Source of the DNA: Candidatus Poribacteria bacterium
GTDB taxonomy: Bacteria; Poribacteria; WGA-4E; PCPOR2b
Length of the DNA stretch: 64,000 bases
Reading direction: 5' to 3'
NCBI GenBank assembly: GCA_022822005.1
Contig: JAJECO010000046.1
Location: forward strand, 1 to 64,000
Below the pieces are notes generated by a model, which worked only from the letters and a program-made list of their open reading frames with translations, was not told where the DNA came from and did no database searches. Positions 1-9,083 of the stretch are shown here, piece after piece (position 1 is the stretch's first letter; the number at the start of each line of letters is the position of its first letter). The translations under genes and the position numbers were made by a program.

Positions 1-1315
1 GTAGAGATCCCAAGAGGAGTGCCCAAAACGCTGCTGTCGGCGTGAAACGGACCCAGAGGACACCCATAAGTAGGACAACAATCAGTGATGGCAGTATCGT
101 CGTGAAGAACTTTGAGTGAGCCGTATAGATCTGATCGTCCAGTTCAAAGATGGGCACCAACACCACCCCCAGAAGCGTTGCGCCGACAGCTGCTAAGCGA
201 GCAGCATGGAGGTAGTATTTGTCGTCTTTTCCGGGGACAACGGTTTTCCAGATATCATTGACACCTACGGCAGAAACAGCGTTGATAAGTGTATCGAGCG
301 TAGACATCAGTGCCGCGAGCAGCGCCGCGACGACCAGACCAAATACTCCCGGCTGGGTGATAATTTTCATCACCATGATGAAAACACTCTTCGCCTTTTC
401 AGGAGCTTCGGGCCATCCGTAGGTCTCCATCGCCTTGCCAACCCAACCTCCGTTGCTAACAACGATCGCTGCAATAGGCATCAGGACAAGCACCATAACA
501 ATCATGGCTTTGCGACCATCATGGACAGACTTGACCGACAGGAATCGCAGAATAATCCCCTGATTAATAAAAAAGAACGCCACCGTTCCTGAAAGTGCGT
601 CGCCCCAGAACGTGCCGATGAAGTGAAAGTTTGCAGGTTCGTTGAATTGAGGGAAGGGAACTTTGTGGGTCGCTGGCAGTCCGTTCCAAAACGCGTCCCA
701 GCCGCCAACGTGATTGATGCCGAGGATGAAGATACCGATACCAGCGACGAACAGGATCATACTCTGGAACAGATCGGTCATGAGCACCGACATTTGCCCC
801 CCGCTATGCATATAGGCGAGCGAAATGATCGCTACCACCACAGCCCCTATCATTATGGGCATCCCTATGACACGGTTCAGAACGACCGCGATCGTCTGTA
901 AGTTCATACCGATATAACCGACGAGATATAGCACAATCAGAATCAGAACCATGAACCGTGTTCGTCGATCGAACCGGCGCTCAAAATACTCAGGGATAGT
1001 GCTTATACGGTTGAAGTAGATTATGGGGAACCAGCCGAGCAGGAACAGCGGCATGATGAACCAGTCGTTCGTGTAGTACGTCATACTGGCAAGCCCGCTG
1101 TCGTAGCCGAGGTCAGAGTAGTTGATAAAGCTGTAGGATCCGACGAGGGTGGCAATACATGACGCAGCAATCAACCACCAGACGAAGCGTTGACCGCCGA
1201 AGAAGAAGTCCGCCGTAGACTTTGTGTATCGCCCGAAATAGATACCGCAAGCCACAATAGCTGCGAAATAGAGAACAATGACAGTGTAATCAAGTGTATG
1301 GAGTGAATCGCTCAT
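1..1315 (-). CDS. Sodium:solute symporter (SSS family), C-terminus cut by window edge
   Basis: About 438 codons run leftward from the ATG at 1315 with no stop before base 1. The product is a hydrophobic multi-helix protein. Its N-terminus (MSDSLHTLDYTVIVLYFAAI) leads into the motif around FFFGGQRFVWWLIAAS, typical of SSS-family Na+/solute symporters, followed by a helix ending in a YFNRISTIPEYFERRFDRR-type loop. The family norm is about 480-550 residues, so the last helices lie outside the window. The ATG overlaps the stop of the upstream 82-residue gene as ATGA, implying translational coupling. The substrate (sugar, organic acid or osmolyte) cannot be told from sequence. The family call is firm. 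Confidence 0.9.
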   Translation of the reverse strand, partial: MSDSLHTLDYTVIVLYFAAIVACGIYFGRYTKSTADFFFGGQRFVWWLIAASCIATLVGSYSFINYSDLGYDSGLASMTYYTNDWFIMPLFLLGWFPIIYFNRISTIPEYFERRFDRRTRFMVLILIVLYLVGYIGMNLQTIAVVLNRVIGMPIMIGAVVVAIISLAYMHSGGQMSVLMTDLFQSMILFVAGIGIFILGINHVGGWDAFWNGLPATHKVPFPQFNEPANFHFIGTFWGDALSGTVAFFFINQGIILRFLSVKSVHDGRKAMIVMVLVLMPIAAIVVSNGGWVGKAMETYGWPEAPEKAKSVFIMVMKIITQPGVFGLVVAALLAALMSTLDTLINAVSAVGVNDIWKTVVPGKDDKYYLHAARLAAVGATLLGVVLVPIFELDDQIYTAHSKFFTTILPSLIVVLLMGVLWVRFTPTAAFWALLLGSL

Positions 1316-1560
1316 TTGCCGGGTGGTCCCTCCACAGAATAGATCCAGATCAAGTGGATGCCAGCGAACAGGAAGAAGCCAATGACAAGTATCCAGATGA
1401 TTCGTCGGTCAGCACGTAGCCCTTTGTATATCGTACCGGCACGGAACGTAAGCCAGAGCGAGAAAAAGAAGAACACTCCGCCGAATAGGTACTGATAGAA
1501 CCACGCGAACCAATTGTCCGACAGAATACTTCGAGCAAATGCAACAAATTGATCTATCAT
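1312..1560 (-). CDS. Small two-helix membrane protein coupled to the SSS symporter
   Basis: An 82-residue protein with two predicted membrane helices, about residues 19-40 (aromatic-rich, with FFFF) and 52-73, separated by a short basic loop (KGLRADRR). Its TGA overlaps the symporter ATG by four bases, so the two are almost certainly co-translated. Several SSS carriers have a small helper of this shape encoded just upstream (YhdT with PanF, YjcH with ActP). This protein resembles them in size and placement, but I do not recognise it as a member of either family. A role as accessory subunit is inference from position. Confidence 0.7.
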   Translation of the reverse strand: MIDQFVAFARSILSDNWFAWFYQYLFGGVFFFFSLWLTFRAGTIYKGLRADRRIIWILVIGFFLFAGIHLIWIYSVEGPPGK

Positions 1561-1870
1561 GAAGCGATTCCCAAAAATATGATACCTTTTTATAGTTTGC
1601 CAAAACCCTTAAGAAGAGTTACTTGGCAACCAACTTAGTTTGGCATTATAGCACAATTCAAAAAATCGGTCAACACCCTTTTCGTCTTCACAATTACCGG
1701 ATCAAAACATCGTCTGTAATTCTATTTGGCACTCTATTTTGTCCCTATTGACTTTTTGTATTCTCAACTCTTCAGAATTCTGTTATAATTGTAGGAGGGA
1801 TAGTTTGCTTCCACATAACCTGTCCTATCGGAAGCAATTGGATACAATCTACACAAAGGAAGGTAACAAG
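1561..1870. other. Intergenic region between the divergent SSS operon and PhyH gene
   Basis: About 310 bases separate two divergent transcription units. It holds the leftward promoter at 1645-1673. It also holds a probable rightward one: TATAAT at 1784-1789 with a weak -35 (TTCTCA, 1761-1766) 17 bp upstream, which would give a leader of about 75 nt to the PhyH start. I see no gene in it. Confidence 0.5.
1645..1673 (-). promoter_or_regulatory. Sigma70-type promoter of the SSS operon
   Basis: On the minus strand, TTGACC (1668-1673) and TATAAT (1645-1650) are separated by 17 bp, close to consensus. The predicted start of transcription is near 1638, leaving a leader of about 80 nt before the 82-residue gene. 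Confidence 0.7.
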
Positions 1871-2863
1871 ATGGCGCATCTTACCGAATCTCAAGTGGCA
1901 CACTTTAAGGAAGAGGGGTATCTGGTCGTTGAAGACGTGCTGGACCCCGAACAAGATATAGATCCAGTTATTGAAGAGTACGCAGGCGTTTTGGAGCAGC
2001 TTGCCCAAGATTTGTATGCTGAAGGTGAGATATCTTCGACGTATGATGACCTGCCGTTTGGCGATCGATTGACGAAAATTTACGCTGAATCTGGCAGAGT
2101 ACATGCACAGTATTTCGACTTTTCATTGCCCCAGCAGAATGTGCAGCCGGACACACCGATGTGGGTGGGACCTCAGGTTTTCGGCCTTCTCCGAAACGAG
2201 AAACTTCTCGATGCTATCGAATCGTTAATCGGACCCGAAATTTACTCAAACCCGGTGCAGCATGTACGGCTGAAGCCACCGGAACACCTCTGTCCCGTCA
2301 ACGAGGACACCGGACGTCCCCAGATAGGGGCAACCCCATGGCATCAGGATAACGGGGTTGTCACAGAAGAGGCTGATGAAACCGATATGTTGACAGTTTG
2401 GTTCGGCTTGTGGGATGCAACCATTGAAAATGGCTGTCTCGAAGTGATTCCCAAAAGCCACCGTGAGGGATTGCTGCAGCACTGCATCACGAGCACCGAC
2501 CTGTCCAGAGGATTTGGTCGCCACATTCCGGGCAAATTTCTGCGTGAGCCAGATAGCGTGCCGATTCCGCTCAAACGTGGCGGCGTCCTATTTTTCCACC
2601 GCCTCAACTGTCATAGCTCGCTGCCGAATAACAGCGACAATATTCGCTGGAGCTTTGACCTACGCTATAACCCAACGGGTCAGCCAACCGGGCGCAGTGC
2701 GTTTCCGGGCTTCGTTGCGCGCAGTCGTTCCAATCCGGAGAGTGAATTGCACGATCCCGAGGAGTGGGCAAATAGGTGGTATGAGACGCGCAGCCGACTC
2801 TCGGGGAGTGATGACAATCCCACCTTCCACCGCTGGAAGACGGACGATCCTCGCTGTGCTTGA
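1871..2863 (+). CDS. Phytanoyl-CoA dioxygenase (PhyH) family protein
   Basis: 330 residues; an Fe(II)/2-oxoglutarate-dependent oxygenase of the PhyH superfamily. The metal triad is visible as H158 and D160 in WHQD and H248 in the NCHSSLPN segment, with R259 placed to bind 2-oxoglutarate. The reading frame stays open upstream to 1739, but ATG 1871 is preferred: it has AAAGGAAGG just upstream and gives the usual N-terminus (LTESQVAHFKEEGYLVVEDVL). It is followed by a TPP-dependent enzyme on the same strand, with a hairpin between them. The substrate is unknown; members of this family oxidise many small molecules besides phytanoyl-CoA. Confidence 0.9.
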   Translation: MAHLTESQVAHFKEEGYLVVEDVLDPEQDIDPVIEEYAGVLEQLAQDLYAEGEISSTYDDLPFGDRLTKIYAESGRVHAQYFDFSLPQQNVQPDTPMWVGPQVFGLLRNEKLLDAIESLIGPEIYSNPVQHVRLKPPEHLCPVNEDTGRPQIGATPWHQDNGVVTEEADETDMLTVWFGLWDATIENGCLEVIPKSHREGLLQHCITSTDLSRGFGRHIPGKFLREPDSVPIPLKRGGVLFFHRLNCHSSLPNNSDNIRWSFDLRYNPTGQPTGRSAFPGFVARSRSNPESELHDPEEWANRWYETRSRLSGSDDNPTFHRWKTDDPRCA

Positions 2864-2897
2864 GCACAGGTATACGAGAGCAGAAGTATAGGGAAGC

Positions 2898-2927
2898 GGG
2901 GCAGCAAGGAAAACACTTCGTTGCCCC
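2898..2927 (+). terminator. Possible rho-independent terminator after the PhyH gene
   Basis: Inverted arms GGGGCAGC (2898-2905) and GTTGCCCC (2920-2927) are followed by ACTTT. The T tract is short, so this may only attenuate read-through into the next gene. Confidence 0.4.
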
Positions 2928-2975
2928 ACTTTCCTTTGTAATCAAGCCCCCCAAGATGCTCAAGGAGACTGGTTG

Positions 2976-4628
2976 GTGAAAGTTCTCGACGTCATAGCAC
3001 ATATTTTGAAAAAGGAGGGCGTTGAGTACCTCAGTGCCTACCCCACAACCGCCCTGATCGAGTCTACCGCAGAGGTCGGCATAAAACCAATCATCTGCCG
3101 TCAAGAACGGGTAGGTGTCGGTATCGCAGACGGCTATGCGCGGGTGACCAATGGGAATTCTCCGGGAGTGTTCGCCATGCAGAACGGGCCCGGCGCGGAG
3201 AACGCCTTCGCCGGCGTTGCCACCGCCTACTCAGACGCTGTGCCTATCCTGTTACTCCCGTTAGGCCATCCCAGAGAGCGCGATGGCGTATTTCCCCAGT
3301 TTAGTTCGGTACGCAGCTTTTCAGATATCACCAAATTCGTCGAGCAGATCAGCACCGCTTCACAAGTGGGTGAGACAATGCGCCGGGCGTTCGCCAGGCT
3401 CAAGATGGGGAGACCGGGACCTGTCATGGTTGAGATCCCCTCTGACATCGCAGATACAGAGGTGGACGCATCGATTCTTGAGAATTACAGACCCGTCAAA
3501 GCCACCCTCTCCAAAGCGGATTCTGGGGCTGTCCAATTCGCAGCGCGTGCGCTGCTCAACGCAAAATCCCCTATCATCTACGCCGGACAGGGCGTGCTAT
3601 ACGCCGACGCCTCTGAGGAGTTAGTAGAACTGGCGGAACTTTTACAGGTACCCGTCATGACCACCTTGGCAGGAAAAAGCGCCTTCCCCGAAAAGCACCC
3701 CTTGGCTCTGGGAAGCGGTTCAAGCGTCATGAACGGCTGCGTCTACCATTTCCTGCGTCAAGCTGATGTCGTATTCGGGATCGGCACCTCCTTCACAAAG
3801 CACAGCATGACCACCACCATCCCTTCGGGCAAGGTCTTTATCCACGCGACAAATGATCCGATAGACATAGATAAAGACTATTACACCGACTATCCGATTA
3901 TCGGGGATGCCAAGTTGGTGCTGCAGCAGTTCATAGAGGCTTGCAAAGACCTCCAAAACCCAAGCACGGACCAAGGCAACAGCAACGTTGTAGGAGAGAT
4001 CGCAGCTGTTAGGAAAGCATGTTTGAAGGAGTGGACACCTAAGCTCACATCGGATGAGGTTCCCATCACTCCCTATCGTGTGATCTGGGAGTTCATGAAC
4101 AATGTGGACCCGGGGGAAGCTATTGTTACCCACGACTCTGGCAGTCCACGCGATCAACTTATGCCGTTTTATCAATCGGGAGGTCCGCGAACCTACTTAG
4201 GTTGGGGCAAATCGCATGGGCTTGGCACCGGCCTCGGACTTAACATCGGGGCGAAACTCGCTGCGCCCGATAAATTCGTGGTCAACTTCATGGGGGACGC
4301 TGCGTTCGGTATGACAGGGTTAGATTTCGAGACAGCCGCCCGAAACAGTATACCGATCCTCACCATAGTGTTGAACAACTCCACCATGGCTATAGAGACA
4401 ACGCACATGGCAAGATCTCATGAACTATACGGGACGCGGGACATCGGCGGGAACTACGCGGATATGGCGTTGGCTATGGGAGGCTGGGCGGAACGGGTAG
4501 ATGATCCCGCTGATGTCGGACCAGCGATTCTGCGGGCTCGGAAAGCCACCGAGGATGGACAAGCGGCACTGCTTGAGTTTATAACCAGCGAAGAAACTGC
4601 CTTTTCATACAGACGTCCCTTCTCGTAG
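2976..4628 (+). CDS. Thiamine-pyrophosphate-dependent enzyme, acetolactate synthase-like
   Basis: About 550 residues with the three-domain plan of the acetolactate synthase/benzoylformate decarboxylase family. The N-terminal pyrimidine-binding domain carries the catalytic-type glutamate in CRQERVGVGIADGYAR (about residue 44). A central domain follows, and the C-terminal PP-binding domain has GDAAFG at about 440 leading to VLNNS. GTG 2976 is chosen over TTG 2973 because AAGGAG at 2962-2967 lies eight bases away and the protein then starts MKVLDVIA. It converges on the MFS gene with only 16 bases between the stops. No small regulatory subunit is adjacent, so it is probably not the biosynthetic IlvB; a decarboxylase or oxidase role is equally possible. 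Confidence 0.85.
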   Translation: MKVLDVIAHILKKEGVEYLSAYPTTALIESTAEVGIKPIICRQERVGVGIADGYARVTNGNSPGVFAMQNGPGAENAFAGVATAYSDAVPILLLPLGHPRERDGVFPQFSSVRSFSDITKFVEQISTASQVGETMRRAFARLKMGRPGPVMVEIPSDIADTEVDASILENYRPVKATLSKADSGAVQFAARALLNAKSPIIYAGQGVLYADASEELVELAELLQVPVMTTLAGKSAFPEKHPLALGSGSSVMNGCVYHFLRQADVVFGIGTSFTKHSMTTTIPSGKVFIHATNDPIDIDKDYYTDYPIIGDAKLVLQQFIEACKDLQNPSTDQGNSNVVGEIAAVRKACLKEWTPKLTSDEVPITPYRVIWEFMNNVDPGEAIVTHDSGSPRDQLMPFYQSGGPRTYLGWGKSHGLGTGLGLNIGAKLAAPDKFVVNFMGDAAFGMTGLDFETAARNSIPILTIVLNNSTMAIETTHMARSHELYGTRDIGGNYADMALAMGGWAERVDDPADVGPAILRARKATEDGQAALLEFITSEETAFSYRRPFS

Positions 4629-4644
4629 CAAGCCCCACTCAATA

Positions 4645-5907
4645 CTACGACCCCGCTTGGGGAACTTGCTCGTCTGAAGCCATTGGTTGTCGCCACAACG
4701 ACGGCATCAGCACGGCTATCAGCGAAAGCGACGCAATTCCCAGCACCGCGTCAACTCCGATGGCAAATGGTGTACTACTCATCGACGCGATTGCCCCAAT
4801 CATCAGCGCACCTATCGGACCCGCACCGATGGCGAGACTGATGACGCCCAGCGCACGTCCGCGCATCTCCTCCGTAGCTCGCAGCATCACAAGGGTGGAT
4901 TGCATCGTTGAGAACCCCGATGTCCCGAACCCCAAAACAAATAGGATCGGAAGGGCAGCATAGTACCACCGCACCATCGAAAAACATAAGAGCATAACCA
5001 GCCCAAGCATCGACCCGCCGACGTACAACCGTCCATGGAACCGGATAACCCTTATTGAAGCAACGCAGATCGCACCAAAAAGCGCGCCTAATCCTTCGGC
5101 TGCGAGGAGGGTGCCCATCAACCCAGGTCCAATCCCAAGCACGTCACGAGCGATGACCGGGATCATCTGTGCATAGGGAAAAAGCAGCAAATTCATTAGG
5201 ATGGTGATAAGGACCGTTGCCACCAGCACATTGTCGCGCCTTACATACCGGAACCCCTCGGCTAAGTTACCAAGGACATTCACCAAGCCAAGACGACTCC
5301 GGTCAGTGGGTGGCAGCTTCACCGCTGAAATCAACGCGACCGCCACGACGTAGATTGCACTGACGACGATGTATCCTCCCACCACGTCAACCGTGGTTAT
5401 CAGCGCACCCGCCAACGCCGGACCGATCATACGGCTCCCCTGCATGCCGACCGAGTCCATTGCGATCGCGTTGGTCACTCCTGCCCGCCCCACAAGGTCG
5501 TGTATTGCTGAACGACGAGATGGCATGTCCAGTGCCCAACCGATGCCGGTGCACCCCATCACAACGTAGGCGTGCCAGAACCGTACCGTTTCTGTCTTTA
5601 GCAGCAGCACCATTGCAAAGGCAGCCACACAGCTGACCACCTGCGTCATAATGAGGACACGGTGCTTATTGACTCTGTCAGCCAATACACCGCCCACCAT
5701 ACCAAGTATTAGGAGCGGTAGCATTCCGAAGAAACCGACCAGAGCTACTGAAAATGGTGAGTCTGTTAACTCGAGGACCAGCCATCCGAGCAGCGTTAAC
5801 TGCATCCATCGGCAGGTGTAGGCGAAAAAGTTTGCGGGCCAGAGTAACCGGTAACTGCGGTTGCCAAAAGCCTCAAAAGTACGCAAGGAGTACCCCCTGC
5901 GCATCAT
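4645..5907 (-). CDS. MFS transporter (EntS/MFS_3-like)
   Basis: 420 residues with about 12 hydrophobic segments. The loop GVLADRVNKHRVLIMTQ after the second helix is the MFS motif-A region (GxLaDRxxrrxxl), and a second related loop follows in the C-terminal half. The N-terminus (FEAFGNRSYRLLWPANFFAY) is typical of the enterobactin-exporter-like MFS_3 group. Two ATGs sit in tandem (5907 and 5904) with no clear ribosome site, so the exact start is uncertain by one codon. Substrate unknown. Confidence 0.85.
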   Translation of the reverse strand: MMRRGYSLRTFEAFGNRSYRLLWPANFFAYTCRWMQLTLLGWLVLELTDSPFSVALVGFFGMLPLLILGMVGGVLADRVNKHRVLIMTQVVSCVAAFAMVLLLKTETVRFWHAYVVMGCTGIGWALDMPSRRSAIHDLVGRAGVTNAIAMDSVGMQGSRMIGPALAGALITTVDVVGGYIVVSAIYVVAVALISAVKLPPTDRSRLGLVNVLGNLAEGFRYVRRDNVLVATVLITILMNLLLFPYAQMIPVIARDVLGIGPGLMGTLLAAEGLGALFGAICVASIRVIRFHGRLYVGGSMLGLVMLLCFSMVRWYYAALPILFVLGFGTSGFSTMQSTLVMLRATEEMRGRALGVISLAIGAGPIGALMIGAIASMSSTPFAIGVDAVLGIASLSLIAVLMPSLWRQPMASDEQVPQAGS

Positions 5908-6026
5908 CAGTCGTGAGATATCTGCCGTTCAATGTTGAGGATTACCTTATAGAAATCTGCTTATAGTCCTTGCGAAGGTCGCTCAGCGTAGATTAAGAGA
6001 CCCATAGCACATCGTTGAGAAATGTG

Positions 6027-7523
6027 CTACTGCCCACCACCGAAGATTTTGCCGGCTAAACTCCAGATACTAACCCCTGCAAAAGCAATCTGAATTAGCG
6101 CAGATATAAATCCACCGATCCACATTACACGGTGCGTCCGATAGGGGTGAGGGAGTTTAGCATTTAAGCGCAACGCAAGAACCATTACAAATGAAACCGC
6201 GAAGTTTCCCAAAGTGCCCGCAATTTGCGTAAGAATATCAAACTTTAGATCAGTCCAGATGACAATAAAGGTGGAGACGAAAAAATAGGAACAGATGAAA
6301 CGCTGGAGTTTAGCGTAATTCCATTCGCGGGAGGGCCACAGCGCCTCTAAAAATTCGTGCGATACACGGGTGAGGACTTCGGGCACCGCTTGTAGGGTTC
6401 CCCAAAGTGCGGCAATAATACAGACGTAGTAAACCCAAACCAGTGAGGGGTGAATATTACTCCAGACGTGAGCCTGCTCGGTGAGTAGACTCCATCCCTC
6501 AAATCGGCTTTCCAGTGGGTACAAAACAGCAGCACCAGATATCATAAATGCCGCCGTTACAATAAACAGAACGACTGCGCCCATGCCAGCATCCCACCGT
6601 AACGGCGCGACAAGTTGTCGTAATCGGCTGACCTGATCGGGTGCGTCGGGCAGGTAGTCAATCTCATCATGCTTAAAAGCATAGTCGCGGATGGCGTTAA
6701 TATTTTGATGTCCTGTCAACCCCCAGCGGTGTAGTCCAATCCAATTGGCGTAGACGATATAGCCCATCGCCCCGCCGCCGACGTAAGCAAATGTTGTTGC
6801 CATTGTCAGCAACGGATTCTGAAGCGCATCGTCAGGTGTCCACTCCGGAAACGCTGGCAGGTGCCCTACATTTACGGATCCGATGAAGGCTTGCCAGAGA
6901 TCCGGACGTACCATCAGGGTTCCGATAATCGTTCCAGTTACAAGGATCAGGCAGATGATGACCTGCTGCTTCTCCAACCTGTTATATGACATCTTCAGAC
7001 TGAGTAGCAAAGCGAGACCAATGAAGGCAGAGGTGAAGATATTTTCCCAAATCGGTTCAGGGATCGATTGGGGCACACCGTTGAGTAAAAAGTGAAACAG
7101 ATCCGCACACGGTTTAGCAATCGGCACCCAAGCCATCGGGCCGCCGATTAATTCAACTAACATAATCATAAGCAACAGCCAGCCGCGTGGCCCCGGCAAT
7201 CTTACCAGACGATGTCCAAGATATTCACCGCTAACAGCGGTGTAACGCCCGAGCAGGTAGGTAAGAAAAACGCCTTTGACAATGCAGCTTATAAGCACGA
7301 GCCATAGGAGATCGTAGCGTGCCCAAGCACCGGTACGGACGACGACAATCGTTTCACCGGCACCGATACTGACCGAGGCTACAATTGCAGCGGGTCCAAA
7401 GACGGCCATTAACCCAAGCAGTTTCCGCATCGACCACGGCTGGCCAAATACGCCAGTAGCAGGTGGTATCTCGACGGTACCTATCTCCCCTTGATCTTCA
7501 TCAATTGTTTGTTGTTCCTCCAT
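6027..7523 (-). CDS. Nramp-family (NRAMP/SLC11-like) transporter
   Basis: 498 residues, about 11 membrane segments, with the first-helix region FGPAAIVASVSIGAGETIV that marks the Nramp family. GGAGGAG lies just before ATG 7523. In metal-transporting Nramp proteins the first helix carries DPGN, whose Asp and Asn bind Mn/Fe; here the equivalent stretch reads GPAA, so the canonical transition-metal site is not conserved. The family is clear but the substrate is not. A near-perfect promoter lies 190 bases upstream. Confidence 0.85.
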   Translation of the reverse strand: MEEQQTIDEDQGEIGTVEIPPATGVFGQPWSMRKLLGLMAVFGPAAIVASVSIGAGETIVVVRTGAWARYDLLWLVLISCIVKGVFLTYLLGRYTAVSGEYLGHRLVRLPGPRGWLLLMIMLVELIGGPMAWVPIAKPCADLFHFLLNGVPQSIPEPIWENIFTSAFIGLALLLSLKMSYNRLEKQQVIICLILVTGTIIGTLMVRPDLWQAFIGSVNVGHLPAFPEWTPDDALQNPLLTMATTFAYVGGGAMGYIVYANWIGLHRWGLTGHQNINAIRDYAFKHDEIDYLPDAPDQVSRLRQLVAPLRWDAGMGAVVLFIVTAAFMISGAAVLYPLESRFEGWSLLTEQAHVWSNIHPSLVWVYYVCIIAALWGTLQAVPEVLTRVSHEFLEALWPSREWNYAKLQRFICSYFFVSTFIVIWTDLKFDILTQIAGTLGNFAVSFVMVLALRLNAKLPHPYRTHRVMWIGGFISALIQIAFAGVSIWSLAGKIFGGGQ

Positions 7524-7720
7524 AGCTCCTCCTATTAGTCAGGGACGAAACGTAACCCGGATAATTTTCCCTCGGCATCCCAACGAAATTAACGAACCGC
7601 TTAGTATCGGAGCAAATTCTGTTTCTTCATCATAACCCCTTAAATTGTGTTTCGACGCAATTTTGGCAGCCAATTCGTCATAGCAATGGACCTATCGCAT
7701 GGCGAATTGGACGCATCAAC

Positions 7721-7748
7721 ATTATAACGACATCATAGAAAGTGTCAA
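7721..7748 (-). promoter_or_regulatory. Consensus sigma70-type promoter of the Nramp-like gene
   Basis: On the minus strand, TTGACA (7743-7748) and TATAAT (7721-7726) are both exact matches, with a 16-bp spacer. The leader to ATG 7523 would be about 190 nt. No riboswitch fold was recognised in it. Confidence 0.75.
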
Positions 7749-7794
7749 CAGAAAATGGATTGGTGGAGGTCCTATTATCCAGCGAAACAGGTCT

Positions 7795-8940
7795 TCACTG
7801 CGATATAATCTCCGCCACATCCACCAGATAGATCTGCCGTGAACCTTCGTGCACCGAATCGAACGTTATTACTCTCCCATCGGACGACCAACGTGGATGT
7901 AGGTCACACCGGATGTCGCCTGTGAATATCTCTTCGGAATAAAACTGTCCCAGCATAACCTTCTTTCCTCGCCTGATGTCATAGAGTATTAGATCTGCGA
8001 GACGTTGCGGGTTTTTCGGATAGGTATCACACACAACCCAATTTCTGTCCGGCGAAAAACTCGCATGACCGTCCTGTGGGAGAATCCCTGCCCCGAACGG
8101 CTTGAAATCCCCCTTGCCGTCCGTAACTTCCAAGAACTGCATCTCGCCCATTACGTCGCTGGAGATTAAGATGCTACTTTCGTTCCGCCAATCAAAGTGG
8201 GAAACTTTATTTCCAAATGGGATCTGACAGATCAGATTTGAACCATCAGGATTCACCGTCCAGAGCGATGATAAGAAACCATCTCCATATCTGAGACGGC
8301 CGAAAAACAGAACCCGCGTTCCATCCGTGTTAAAGAGAACATGATTAAACCAAGCTAACCCGTCTGGTATATTCATGTTCCGACTTTCTCGAATCACATC
8401 GGCAACCGATAAAATCAGATTTGCACTCCCATCTCTTAAATCCAGCAGGAATAAGCCATCGTCTGTGGGACGGGGTTGAATACTGTTTGGATCCATTTCG
8501 TTTGCATATCCAACGACAGCGCGACAATGCGCCATGCGGGCGAAATTCAATCCAACTGCAACCGGTTGGGTCGGTGAGAGTGCAGCAATCGCACCGTGAA
8601 TGGTTCGGGTTTCTCTTGTGTGGAAGTTCATTGCCCTCGAAACCAGTCCTTCATCTTCCCAATCGTTAAACGTAAACTCATCACCAAAACCGACATCAAC
8701 CCAGTGCATCATGCTTCCTTGCTGTAGGTTGAAGGCACCGGTAGAAGCGTATGGAATAAAGGCATGGGTCTCCCGGTCTATCAACCCTACCGATGCAACA
8801 TCCCCAACCGCCGGTCTATGTTCGTGGAAATTCGTTTCGAGTGAGAGGTGGTATTGTCGTGATGGATCCCACGCTTCAATGCCGTAGTATCCGTAGAAAT
8901 GATGTTTCGGGGGCGATGAAAGCCGATCAATAGTCATCAT
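7795..8940 (-). CDS. Beta-propeller protein, WD40-like/oligogalacturonate-lyase-like
   Basis: 381 residues from ATG 8940, which has GGAGG five bases upstream; the open frame extends further to 9018 but without a ribosome site. Repeated blades end in PD40-type motifs, for example SFSPDRNWVVCDT (about 313-325) and HPRWSSDGRVITFDS near the C-terminus, as in TolB and oligogalacturonate lyases. There is no obvious signal peptide. The histidine-rich start (KHHFYGYYG) and the terminal blade IYLVDV fit the lyase-like group, but catalysis is not established. It is divergently oriented from the RNase Z-like gene. Confidence 0.65.
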   Translation of the reverse strand: MMTIDRLSSPPKHHFYGYYGIEAWDPSRQYHLSLETNFHEHRPAVGDVASVGLIDRETHAFIPYASTGAFNLQQGSMMHWVDVGFGDEFTFNDWEDEGLVSRAMNFHTRETRTIHGAIAALSPTQPVAVGLNFARMAHCRAVVGYANEMDPNSIQPRPTDDGLFLLDLRDGSANLILSVADVIRESRNMNIPDGLAWFNHVLFNTDGTRVLFFGRLRYGDGFLSSLWTVNPDGSNLICQIPFGNKVSHFDWRNESSILISSDVMGEMQFLEVTDGKGDFKPFGAGILPQDGHASFSPDRNWVVCDTYPKNPQRLADLILYDIRRGKKVMLGQFYSEEIFTGDIRCDLHPRWSSDGRVITFDSVHEGSRQIYLVDVAEIISQ

Positions 8941-9083
8941 AGATTCCTCCGCATGTCTGAAAAGAGGTTGAAGGCTAAGATAATACATGATAACATCAAA
9001 AGCAACGATATTCACCACCTGTTCAGCAATTCAACAACTCAGAAAATGACATAAATACCCCCGATTCAAAGGAGCAACTGCCT

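Noticed and set aside
206-901. Rightward open frames at the left edge
   Set aside because: They are antisense shadows of the SSS symporter, whose leftward frame has clear family motifs throughout.
1739-1870. N-terminal extension of the first PhyH protein
   Set aside because: The extension overlaps the promoter and lacks a ribosome site; ATG 1871 has one and gives the normal N-terminus.
2976-4628. Biosynthetic acetolactate synthase IlvB
   Set aside because: There is no adjacent regulatory subunit or branched-chain pathway gene; only the TPP-enzyme family is supported.
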